In this document: piece after piece, positions 1-7,697 of the stretch
Layout of the letters: each line of letters begins with the position of its first letter
How positions within the stretch are numbered: position 1 is the first letter of the stretch
DNA from: Vibrio tetraodonis
Lineage (GTDB): Bacteria; Pseudomonadota; Gammaproteobacteria; Enterobacterales; Vibrionaceae
DNA length: 64,000 nucleotides
Assembly: GCF_003350295.1 (NCBI RefSeq)
Contig: NZ_QLYY01000010.1
Span: forward strand, 62,001 to 126,000
Reading direction: 5' to 3'
Made by a program: the position numbers and the translations under genes
The notes under the pieces: model-generated
Seen by the model: the letters and a program-made list of their open reading frames with translations, nothing else
Databases searched by the model: none
What the model was told of the DNA's origin: nothing

Positions 1-2033
1 CTCGTTGGCTGGCTAAAGTCGCTGGCAGGCAAGATATTATTTTAAGTGCGATGTTGGTTATTGCCGTCTTTATGATGATTTTGCCATTGCCAACCACATT
101 GGTCGATGTATTGATCGCTCTGAATCTTGGTATGTCTATCATCTTGCTGATGATTGCAATTTATATTCGAGACCCCCTCGAGTTTTCGGCATTTCCATCG
201 ATGTTACTAATAACAACGCTATACCGATTAGCGTTAACTATTAGTACCAGTCGATTGATCTTACTTCAGCATGATGCTGGTGAGATAGTCTATACATTTG
301 GCGATTTTGTTGTTGGAGGTAATCTTGCCGTAGGTATTATTATCTTTGCCATTATCACGATAGTTCAGTTTATCGTCATCACGAAAGGATCAGAGCGCGT
401 AGCAGAAGTAAGCGCAAGATTTTCTCTCGATGGTATGCCTGGCAAGCAAATGAGTATTGATGGTGACATGCGTGCAGGCATCATTGATGCAAAAGAAGCC
501 AAACGCCAACGTTCCATTGTTCAGAAAGAGAGTCAGCTTTATGGTGCAATGGATGGCGCAATGAAATTCGTTAAAGGCGATGCCATCGCGAGTGTTATTG
601 TGATTCTAACTAACATTTTTGGTGGGATTGCCGTCGGTGTTTTGCAACATAACATGTCTGCATCAGAGGCAGTTAATACCTATGCAATATTATCGGTTGG
701 TGATGGCTTGATTGCTCAGATCCCTTCGCTCCTTATTTCTATTACTGCAGGTTTGATAGTCACACGTGTCCCAGGGGAGACTAAAAGTAACTTAGCTAAC
801 GAGCTGGTCGAACAGGTTTCACGTCAACCATCTTCTCTGCAAATGGCAGCCGCGGTGATGTTTGTATTTGCGATTATTCCGGGATTTCCATTGTTTGTCT
901 TTGCACCGCTCGGGCTTGCGGTTTTGGGCGCGTCTTTTTGGATTACGAGAAAGAACTCTGTAAAAGAACAAAACCAAGGCTTCGTTTCCCAAACAGGACA
1001 AGAAGAATCCGGAGATCAAGAAATGACGCCGGGCGCTGTGCCGCTCATGTTAGCGGTGGGAAATGAAATTTCACAAGAAAACCTAGCTAAGTCGTTACAG
1101 AGCTTAAGGTGGAAGTTATTCGAAAAGCTTGGGTTGCCAATACCAGAAATTCAACTTCAGACACTAAGAAATGACAGAGGCGAAGAATTTGAACTTTTCC
1201 TTTATCAAGAACCAATTGTAAAGTTACATGTTCCTAAGCAGATGATTTTAGTATTAACCAAGATGGACGGAATAGAGGGAGAACAAAGCCAACTTGTGTT
1301 CAATCAGCAAAAGCTTTACTGGTATTCATCAGAACATGCCGATGAGATAGGTATCACTGGTGCAACCTATTATCAAGGTAACGAAATTATTAATTATCTT
1401 GTTGAAACTGCAGCATTACATTTCGCCAAGGAATTTCTTGGAGTACAGGAAACACGTTATCTAATGGACTCAATGGAAATGCGTTATGCAGAGCTAGTTA
1501 AAGAACTGCAGAGGCTTTTACCCGTAAGCAAAATCACTGAGATACTACAGCGCCTTGTGGAAGAAAATATTTCTATTCGGGATCTTCGAACAATATTTGA
1601 GACCTTGGTTGAGTGGGCATCAAAAGAGAAAGACACCATTATGCTCACAGAATATGTACGTGTTGCTTTGAGAAGGCATATAAGGCGCAAGTTCACAGTG
1701 GCTGAAGGCTGGATTCCTATGGTTTTAATTGGTGATGGAATAGAGAATCAGATTAGAGAGTCGATACGCCAGTCTGCGGTTGGCGCTTATAGTGCACTTG
1801 AGCCGGAAGATGAACAACACATAATCGCTTTGATTAAAGAAAAGGTACCTGAACATATTCCATGCGTGGTCTCTACATCCTTAGATGTAAGGCGCTATTT
1901 ACGTAAAATTATTGAATCAACAATGCCCATGACTCCGGTACTTTCATTCCAAGAAATTGGTGAAGATGCAAGTATCAAGGTTATAGCGAGGGTTGATACA
2001 TTTGGGGAGGCTCCTAATGCAATTGCCGGATAG
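1..2033 (+). CDS. sctV: Type III secretion export gate protein SctV (SsaV class), 5' end outside window
   Basis: Inner-membrane export-gate protein of a virulence type III secretion system, FlhA/InvA/SsaV family. The frame is open from base 3, and 16 residues ([16 protein letters not shown]) precede the first ATG at 51, matching the N-terminal stretch of SsaV; the true start therefore lies just upstream of the window and 676 residues are visible. The N-terminal half holds about eight membrane segments and the strongly conserved cytoplasmic block [20 protein letters not shown] (around residue 140). The C-terminal half is the soluble domain that forms the nonameric ring and binds substrates and chaperones; it contains the GVQETRYLM and VKELQRLLP blocks typical of the family. 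From memory it resembles Salmonella SsaV far more than InvA or YscV. The stop overlaps the start of sctN, so the two are translationally linked. Confidence 0.96.
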   Translation, partial: RWLAKVAGRQDIILSAMLVIAVFMMILPLPTTLVDVLIALNLGMSIILLMIAIYIRDPLEFSAFPSMLLITTLYRLALTISTSRLILLQHDAGEIVYTFGDFVVGGNLAVGIIIFAIITIVQFIVITKGSERVAEVSARFSLDGMPGKQMSIDGDMRAGIIDAKEAKRQRSIVQKESQLYGAMDGAMKFVKGDAIASVIVILTNIFGGIAVGVLQHNMSASEAVNTYAILSVGDGLIAQIPSLLISITAGLIVTRVPGETKSNLANELVEQVSRQPSSLQMAAAVMFVFAIIPGFPLFVFAPLGLAVLGASFWITRKNSVKEQNQGFVSQTGQEESGDQEMTPGAVPLMLAVGNEISQENLAKSLQSLRWKLFEKLGLPIPEIQLQTLRNDRGEEFELFLYQEPIVKLHVPKQMILVLTKMDGIEGEQSQLVFNQQKLYWYSSEHADEIGITGATYYQGNEIINYLVETAALHFAKEFLGVQETRYLMDSMEMRYAELVKELQRLLPVSKITEILQRLVEENISIRDLRTIFETLVEWASKEKDTIMLTEYVRVALRRHIRRKFTVAEGWIPMVLIGDGIENQIRESIRQSAVGAYSALEPEDEQHIIALIKEKVPEHIPCVVSTSLDVRRYLRKIIESTMPMTPVLSFQEIGEDASIKVIARVDTFGEAPNAIAG

Positions 2034-3336
2034 TATTCAATTGACAGAAAAACTCGAGAAAGAGCTTTTCCCAGATCTGCCAGACATTAAACCTTTTCGT
2101 AGATTTGGAAAAATTCTTGAAGTTACGTCTACATTAATTCGCTCAACGCTTCCAGATGCAAAGCTTGGAGAGCTTTGTTTGATAGGTGATAGCCTACATG
2201 CAGAAGTTGTTGCAATTAAAGGGCAGCAAGCCTGGCTTTCTCCATTTAAAAGTACAAATGGTATTGGGGTTGATATGCATGTTGAGCCGCTGGGGCATGG
2301 GCATAGAGTCAAAGTGGGCCCAGAGCTTTTGGGACGAGTGGTTGATGGCTTAGGTCGTCCAATGGATCAAGGAAACTGGTTTGGCCAATGGCGCAACAAC
2401 CAAGGTAGTGCACCAAACCCGCTCAAGCGAAAACTTATTAGTAAAGTCATGCATACTGGGGTTAGGGCTATAGACTCTACATTAACGCTGGGGATAGGCC
2501 AGCGTGTTGGGATCTTTGCCGCTGCTGGTGGCGGCAAAAGTACTTTACTAGGGATGCTTGCTGGAAACTGTGATGCTGATGTGATCGTTCTTGCATTAGT
2601 CGGTGAACGAGGCAGAGAAGTTCGAGAGTTTATTGAATACTGTTTACCCCCTGAAGTAAGAAAAAAAACCGTGCTCGTGGTTGCTACTTCTGACAAACCA
2701 CCACTTGAGCGAATGAAGGCCGCATTAACCGCGACAACTATTGCCGAGTTTTTTAGAGACCAAGATAAAAACGTTCTACTTATGGTGGACTCAGTGACTC
2801 GTTTTGCTCGAGCAGCTAGGGAGATAGGCCTAGCAGCAGGTGAACCACCTGTAGCTAATGGTTTTCCTCCCAGTGTATTTGTGTATTTAGCTTCGCTACT
2901 AGAGCGTGCAGGTCCAGCGCCGATTGGTAGTATCACTGGTATATACACAGTCTTGGTTGAGGGCGATAACATGAATGAGCCTGTTGCAGATGAAGTTCGC
3001 TCAATTTTAGATGGTCATATTGTGTTATCACGCAAATTAGCTGGAGCTGGGCATTATCCTGCTATTGACGTTAATGCGAGTGTAAGCCGAGTAATGGATC
3101 AGATTGTTACTGCTCAACATAAAGCTGACGCTAAGCATTTGCGCAACCTGCTTGCTTTATATCAAGAAGTGCAGTTGTTAATTCGTGTTGGTGAGTATCA
3201 GCGAGGGCAAGATCCTTTCACAGATGAGGCCGTTGATAAATTTGCTGAGATAGAGCGTTTTCTATGTCAAGACACCAGCGAGCTAGCGCCGTTTAATGGC
3301 ACATTAAGTGTTTTAAACGACTTATGTGCGAGATAG
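2017..3336 (+). CDS. sctN: Type III secretion ATPase SctN (SsaN class)
   Basis: Hexameric ATPase at the cytoplasmic base of the injectisome that unfolds effectors and strips their chaperones. The 439-residue protein has an N-terminal beta-barrel, a Walker A loop (AAAGGGKST, about residues 168-176), the [10 protein letters not shown] block, Walker B (VLLMVDS) and the [18 protein letters not shown] block near the C-terminus. The start is the ATG at 2017, preceded by GGGGAGG at 2004-2010 with 6-nt spacing; it lies inside the end of sctV. An earlier in-frame start at 1993 would add eight residues and has no ribosome site. Gene order and sequence both point to the SPI-2 (Ssa) class. Confidence 0.96.
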   Translation: MQLPDSIQLTEKLEKELFPDLPDIKPFRRFGKILEVTSTLIRSTLPDAKLGELCLIGDSLHAEVVAIKGQQAWLSPFKSTNGIGVDMHVEPLGHGHRVKVGPELLGRVVDGLGRPMDQGNWFGQWRNNQGSAPNPLKRKLISKVMHTGVRAIDSTLTLGIGQRVGIFAAAGGGKSTLLGMLAGNCDADVIVLALVGERGREVREFIEYCLPPEVRKKTVLVVATSDKPPLERMKAALTATTIAEFFRDQDKNVLLMVDSVTRFARAAREIGLAAGEPPVANGFPPSVFVYLASLLERAGPAPIGSITGIYTVLVEGDNMNEPVADEVRSILDGHIVLSRKLAGAGHYPAIDVNASVSRVMDQIVTAQHKADAKHLRNLLALYQEVQLLIRVGEYQRGQDPFTDEAVDKFAEIERFLCQDTSELAPFNGTLSVLNDLCAR

Positions 3337-3342
3337 CGACTA

Positions 3343-3738
3343 ATGGTTCTCACCGCTAAAGAAACTAGCTTTATTAGGCAGCTCATCTCTATTCGTAAGA
3401 GAAAAGAAGAAAAACTTTTAGCTCAGTGGCGCAGGTTAGATGAAGAACAAAACAAGGTTAAAGCGGAACGAATACAAGTTTATCAATTATGGTCTGAATC
3501 TAGAGCAACACTGGTTGATTCAGAGGTGAATGACAATCTACTTACTCGTAACGAACTAAATCAACTCGTCAGTGATAAACGTAGCCAATATGCGCAAGAG
3601 CGAGCGAAAGCTGAATCAATAATATACCTGGACAAACGCATAGAGCAGATCGAGTGTGAGAAAGCAGAATTAATTCGTCAAAAAATATCACTGGTTAAGG
3701 GGCAAGAAAAATTAAAAGGGGTCCTGGATGAGCAATAA
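3343..3738 (+). CDS. sctO: Type III secretion central stalk protein SctO (SsaO-like)
   Basis: Small coiled-coil protein of 131 residues, rich in Lys, Glu, Arg and Gln and predicted to be almost wholly helical (for example IRKRKEEKLLAQWRRLDEEQ). SctO proteins (YscO, InvI, SsaO; FliJ in flagella) form a stalk between the ATPase ring and the SctV ring. Primary sequence is poorly conserved in this family, so the call rests on size, composition and position directly after sctN and before sctP, as in SPI-2. It begins 6 bp after the sctN stop and its end overlaps the sctP start by 11 bp. Confidence 0.8.
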   Translation: MVLTAKETSFIRQLISIRKRKEEKLLAQWRRLDEEQNKVKAERIQVYQLWSESRATLVDSEVNDNLLTRNELNQLVSDKRSQYAQERAKAESIIYLDKRIEQIECEKAELIRQKISLVKGQEKLKGVLDEQ

Positions 3739-4174
3739 AATTGAACAGATTCCCTCACATCATTGGCGGGTTGAAGGTGTAAAATCGAAACGTGATACAG
3801 ATCCTGAGTTAAGGCAGAGGTTTTCTGCTCTATTTTCGAGTCGACATGATTTACAACAAAATACTGATCAGAATATGCCTTCGACAGAGAGAATTTCTTC
3901 AATCGTGCACCAGTTGTCAGAGGTGAATCATGTCGCTAAATGGCAAAATGCAGAAATAGTTAGGCAAGAAAGCCGTCTGACATTTCGCTTATTGAATGGA
4001 CCCATGACAGGGTTAACTATTGTTGCTTCATGGCAGGCTCAGGTAGTCACACTACAGCTAAAGCCAAGAGATCAGAAACAGCATGAGACAATCAATCGCA
4101 TTGCTCCAAAGATTAGTAAACATTTATCTCAATCAAAAATACCATTTCAGTTGGAGATAATGAAGTATGAATAA
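3728..4174 (+). CDS. sctP: Type III secretion needle-length/substrate-switch protein SctP (SsaP-like)
   Basis: The 148-residue protein has a variable, polar N-terminal half and a more conserved C-terminal half (about 80-148). That half holds RLLNGPMTGLTIVASW, a QVVTLQLKPRD strand and a final helix, and resembles the type III secretion substrate-switch (FliK-C/YscP-like) domain. Its role would be to set needle length and switch export from needle to translocator substrates. The start at 3728 lies inside the end of sctO, and the stop overlaps the sctQ start by 8 bp. SsaP is similarly short (about 124 residues), so the small size fits the SPI-2 class. The call relies mainly on position. Confidence 0.75.
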   Translation: MSNKIEQIPSHHWRVEGVKSKRDTDPELRQRFSALFSSRHDLQQNTDQNMPSTERISSIVHQLSEVNHVAKWQNAEIVRQESRLTFRLLNGPMTGLTIVASWQAQVVTLQLKPRDQKQHETINRIAPKISKHLSQSKIPFQLEIMKYE

Positions 4175-4994
4175 TTTGATAGACTTAGCACAAGTCATTG
4201 GTACTGGCTTGAGTAATCAGCAGTGTTATCTTTCACTTCAGCGAGTTAGCCAGGAAGAGGGGACATTCTGGTCGTATCGGGCAGACAATACCAGTGGTAT
4301 ATGGTGCAGTAGACACGAATGGTCAGCAGGCATTGAAGTAACTTCATCTCTGACCACCATACCTGATGATTTGTTACCAACTATGGTTGCAGCGCTTTTT
4401 TCTGTAGTAGGTATCCCATTTGTAAGGGATATCAATACTCAAGGGAAAGATCGTCAATTACCGAATGATATTTATCCTGTTGTACAGTGTAATGGATATC
4501 AATTTGTTCTTGTTGGGTTTTCGGCCGCTTGGATAAAACGTCTAACCATAGGTTGGGAGAGTTATCTAGCACCACAAGTCACCGTTAGTGTCCCTTTGAT
4601 AGCAGGTTATCTTACCGATACAAAACCGATATTTAATGGTCAAGGTGTGTGGCTAAAAGATGGCCATAACCCAAATAAAGGTAGCGCTATTTTATGGTGG
4701 GGAAAACCAGTAGCAAGTGTCCAATATCATGAAGAAAAGACTTGGCTAGTTAATAACGTATATCCTCCCTATAGGCTATCTGATAAGACTAGCTACGTTA
4801 AGATTGCAAGTCTTGACGTAAGCTTGCAAGATTTACTAAATCTTGAAAATGGAAATATATTTGAAGCAGATTTGGCTTGTGAGGCACAGAGTAAACTTAT
4901 CACAGACAACCAATGTGTCACTAAAGGGGAATTGATTGTCAGTCCTGATGGATTGGTTTTCTACGCTAATGATTGCTTTAAAGCTCCGGTATAG
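4167..4994 (+). CDS. sctQ: Type III secretion cytoplasmic sorting-platform protein SctQ (SsaQ-like)
   Basis: SctQ forms the pods of the sorting platform under the basal body and recruits effector-chaperone complexes. The 275-residue protein ends with a SPOA domain (about 210-275): a LDVSLQDLLNLENGNIFEAD strand-turn block, then KGELIVSPDGLVFYAND. SsaQ is about 322 residues, so this copy is somewhat short. Many sctQ genes also make a separate C-terminal SPOA fragment from an internal start; I looked upstream of the SPOA domain and saw no in-frame ATG or GTG with a good ribosome site. It is the last gene of the apparatus operon here: sctRSTU, which normally follow in SPI-2, are absent downstream. 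Confidence 0.85.
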   Translation: MNNLIDLAQVIGTGLSNQQCYLSLQRVSQEEGTFWSYRADNTSGIWCSRHEWSAGIEVTSSLTTIPDDLLPTMVAALFSVVGIPFVRDINTQGKDRQLPNDIYPVVQCNGYQFVLVGFSAAWIKRLTIGWESYLAPQVTVSVPLIAGYLTDTKPIFNGQGVWLKDGHNPNKGSAILWWGKPVASVQYHEEKTWLVNNVYPPYRLSDKTSYVKIASLDVSLQDLLNLENGNIFEADLACEAQSKLITDNQCVTKGELIVSPDGLVFYANDCFKAPV

Positions 4995-5266
4995 TTTCAT
5001 CTTAGATATTGAAATTTTTTAGATATCATAAAAGAGACAATAGACTATCTAATTTGAATAGATAATTTATCACGTTATTTTCCATTTTTGGTTAGACCAG
5101 TTGTTATAAAAGTGAATTTTATTTCGTAAGTGTAACTTTAAAATTTATTCAATACTAATTATCAAATAACCCTTATTTCACTTTGTACAATTAACTGCGT
5201 ATTTAATCGATATTTGTTAGTTGGGATTATCAGGTTGAATACTGCCACGAATAAAGAGAGGTTCTT

Positions 5267-6514
5267 ATGTCGTTAAATATCGGTGGTTATATAGAAAGAA
5301 CCATTAGTGATGCTCGTATTGAAAATGTAAAAAATGCCCATTGCAAAGAAGATGCAATACAGATGGGGATATGGGACAAAATTAAGGATTGGTTTTGTGG
5401 AAGCCATAAAAAAGAGGCACTGTCATACCTATACGATATTACGCATGACATAGAACAATCCACATCAAGCAATGCCGCTAAAAAAATGGAAGCATTCGCT
5501 AAGCTCAGTATATTAGCTGAAGGTCGAAGTGCCATTTTTCATGGCCAAATTACCAGTATAGATGATTCAAGATTTGCTTTTGAATTTGAAATAGAGGGTG
5601 TTTTAGAAAAGACACGTATAAACTACGGGGAATTATCTGAAGAAGCTGAAAACATATCCAGGAAACAGTTAACAAATAGTTCAGGCTATCTTTTGGAAGA
5701 AAATGTAAAAAAACATGGAGTCGATGGTGCGTTAAAACAGGTATCATTCGATAATAAAACGGAACTATTTGAAGGAATTACAGACTGCAATCAAGAGAGA
5801 TTATCTAAAGACCTTCTTACGGCAGAGTGTAGGAAACTGATGGCTGATGACAACTCCCTAGCCCAGAAATGGGTTGAGACTCAGCTTAAATGCTTTGACT
5901 ACTATGCAGATCAACAGTCTAAGATCCTAAAGGTAGGGGAACTAACACTAGATGATATTGCTGGAACTCACTTAGAGTGGCTATCTCACGGTGCTCGGTC
6001 CATGAATGAGTTGAGTATCAAAATGAATCAATACTTAGCTGATCAACAGGCATTAAGTGCGCCGACATTAAAACCTAGTCCACTGATTAAAAATGTTGTA
6101 TTTAACGTTGACTCATCAAAAGCTACTCAAGTGGAACGATTGCTTCCTAACCTGGTAGCGCCTCCGAGAAATGATGATGAGTGGGATATGCTCAGAGATC
6201 AAGAAGGAGAAAAGAGATACAAGGAAATCACTAATATAATCTATATGTTAGAAGATTTGAAAAAATACCAGAATGAGCACTGTGACCGTCAATCGAAACC
6301 AGACTTTCAATATACAGCTTCGAGTGGGGATGTTCGCTCAGATTTTCATCGTGCTGGCGACAAAGCTAAGAAAGATTTTTTTGAGCAAGCTATCCATGCT
6401 GGTTATGACCTAAATAACAAGGGGGTATATAGTCGTGTTGAAACCATCGCAGGGATGTATCATTCATTGAATTATCAATCTATGGTCACTACAACAGGCA
6501 TTTTGCTACGTTAG
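5267..6514 (+). CDS. Candidate type III effector with SPI-2 effector-type N-terminal translocation domain (SopD2/SifA-like N-terminus)
   Basis: 415-residue protein with no signal peptide or membrane segment. Residues 1-60 have the layout of SPI-2 translocated effectors: a MSLNIGGY start like SifA and SseI (MxxxIGxG), then MGIWDKIKDWFCGSHKKEAL at about 33-52, which fits the WEK(I/M)xxFF translocation motif of SspH2, SseI, SifA and SopD2. The following stretch to about residue 130 (LYDITHDIEQ, MEAFAKLSILAE, FAFEFEIEG) also resembles the SopD2 N-terminal domain as I remember it. I do not recognise residues 140-415; they are polar, mostly helical, and end in YHSLNYQSMVTTTGILLR. The gene has a 270-bp AT-rich leader, a ribosome site AGAGAGG at 5255-5261 and its own terminator, so it is probably transcribed separately from the apparatus. 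The effector role is inferred; the N-terminal motif is directly visible. Confidence 0.8.
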   Translation: MSLNIGGYIERTISDARIENVKNAHCKEDAIQMGIWDKIKDWFCGSHKKEALSYLYDITHDIEQSTSSNAAKKMEAFAKLSILAEGRSAIFHGQITSIDDSRFAFEFEIEGVLEKTRINYGELSEEAENISRKQLTNSSGYLLEENVKKHGVDGALKQVSFDNKTELFEGITDCNQERLSKDLLTAECRKLMADDNSLAQKWVETQLKCFDYYADQQSKILKVGELTLDDIAGTHLEWLSHGARSMNELSIKMNQYLADQQALSAPTLKPSPLIKNVVFNVDSSKATQVERLLPNLVAPPRNDDEWDMLRDQEGEKRYKEITNIIYMLEDLKKYQNEHCDRQSKPDFQYTASSGDVRSDFHRAGDKAKKDFFEQAIHAGYDLNNKGVYSRVETIAGMYHSLNYQSMVTTTGILLR

Positions 6515-6529
6515 TCAACCCAAGTGAGA

Positions 6530-6557
6530 AAAAGCGGAAAGAACACTTTCCGCTTTT
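6530..6557. terminator. Bidirectional rho-independent terminator
   Basis: AAAAGCGGAAAG / AACA / CTTTCCGCTTTT: a perfect 12-bp stem with a 4-nt loop, A-rich on the left and T-rich on the right. It serves the effector gene on the plus strand and the convergent exported-protein gene on the minus strand. Confidence 0.9.
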
Positions 6558-6566
6558 TACTTTGAC

Positions 6567-7619
6567 CTATTTAGGTAGAGCGTCACAATAAAATGGACCA
6601 CTGAATTCCAGTAATGCTTGGTCCATAGAAATAGATTCTTCGAGCTGACCGAATTCATATAATGAAAATTGAACCTTTGCGGTCATAGACTTCATATATT
6701 TTTGCTCTCCACCAAAGATAATCACTGAGGGAAACTCTAATGGATAAAAGTCCTCAAATGGCGATTTGACTTCCATAACCATCTTGTGTTTTATCTTGTT
6801 CATTTCCAACTTGAAATAACCGGCGCAAGAATCGTATTCGCGCTTTACTGATAAGTTACCAATAGCAGGGTAGAAAATAAGGTCATACTTATCAGAAATG
6901 TACCGACCAGCCCATAGTTCGATGTTTGATGTGCCAATCTTAGCTCCTGTAAACATATAATAGAGCTCATCAGACAAGCCCATACTATATATCATTCCTG
7001 CACTTGATTCCTTATCGTACCATCCTTTGTCTACTTGGGCGTAACCGGAGCCAAACAGGGAACGTGAGTTGTCTGAGAAAGTATATTGTATCGGTGTCCC
7101 TACGGTATACAGAAACCATTTACCACCCACACCGGGAATTTCAGGTATGATGCCAAATGGTGTTTGTCCTGGATTAGAGCCTCGCCAATAATGAGAATGT
7201 TCACCATCCCACCTCATGGTAAAGTTGAAGTCATTATAATGGACTTCTAACTGATCTTGGTTTGCCGTCACTATACCGGGTATCTCATAGTGAAACTGGT
7301 TAACATCATCAAACCCTTTCAAGATGAGTTCATCTCGAAAAATATCGTATTTGACGGTTTTTCCATTAAGTGGTGTGAAAGCCAGATGAACGTATGCTTT
7401 AGGTGTTGGAATAGTAAAATTAGGGGCGATATAAGTTTGTAAGCTTATCTTAAAATAGCCCACATCTGGCACTGCCACATTATAGAACCATTGTTCTGCC
7501 CAAGTTTTATCAGAGCTCGGTACATGAGGTTTAAGATCATCTAATGTTGTTGCATTAAGTGCAGAGCAAAATAAAGTACATAGAATGGCAATGATCGACG
7601 GTATCATTTTGAGGTTCAT
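6567..7619 (-). CDS. Exported protein, possibly lipocalin-like (AttH/CrtC/tocopherol-cyclase-like)
   Basis: 350-residue protein with a clear Sec signal peptide (MNLKMIPSIIAILCTLFCSALNA) and a beta-rich body. I do not recognise it firmly. Two blocks, WAEQWFYNVAVPDVGYFKI (about 38-56) and FGSGYAQVDKGWYDKESSAG near the middle, recall the EWWYF-type and GxGYxEKxWG-type signatures of AttH/CrtC/tocopherol-cyclase lipocalin-like proteins, which bind or modify terpenoid lipids; this is a weak resemblance. The start is the ATG at 7619; a TTG at 7643 would put extra residues before the signal peptide. It is the last gene of a minus-strand cluster behind the carotenoid oxygenase and the FAD oxidase, which makes a lipid or terpenoid ligand plausible. 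Confidence 0.6.
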   Translation of the reverse strand: MNLKMIPSIIAILCTLFCSALNATTLDDLKPHVPSSDKTWAEQWFYNVAVPDVGYFKISLQTYIAPNFTIPTPKAYVHLAFTPLNGKTVKYDIFRDELILKGFDDVNQFHYEIPGIVTANQDQLEVHYNDFNFTMRWDGEHSHYWRGSNPGQTPFGIIPEIPGVGGKWFLYTVGTPIQYTFSDNSRSLFGSGYAQVDKGWYDKESSAGMIYSMGLSDELYYMFTGAKIGTSNIELWAGRYISDKYDLIFYPAIGNLSVKREYDSCAGYFKLEMNKIKHKMVMEVKSPFEDFYPLEFPSVIIFGGEQKYMKSMTAKVQFSLYEFGQLEESISMDQALLEFSGPFYCDALPK

Positions 7620-7659
7620 AGTCAAACGTTCCGTGTAGTTCAAGTAGGTTTTATAGGCT

Positions 7660-7693
7660 GATGTTCGGCCGTACTCAGATACGGCCGAACATC
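7660..7693. repeat. Perfect 14-bp inverted repeat between two cluster genes
   Basis: GATGTTCGGCCGTA / CTCAGA / TACGGCCGAACATC. It lies just after the stop of the FAD oxidase gene (minus strand). There is no T-run after it on the minus strand, so it is more likely an mRNA-stabilising or partial-attenuation hairpin than a full terminator. Confidence 0.7.
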
Positions 7694-7697
7694 ATGG

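Noticed and set aside
2367..2972. 201-residue minus-strand open frame within sctN
   Set aside because: It is antisense to the most conserved part of the ATPase and has a composition typical of reverse-complement translation.
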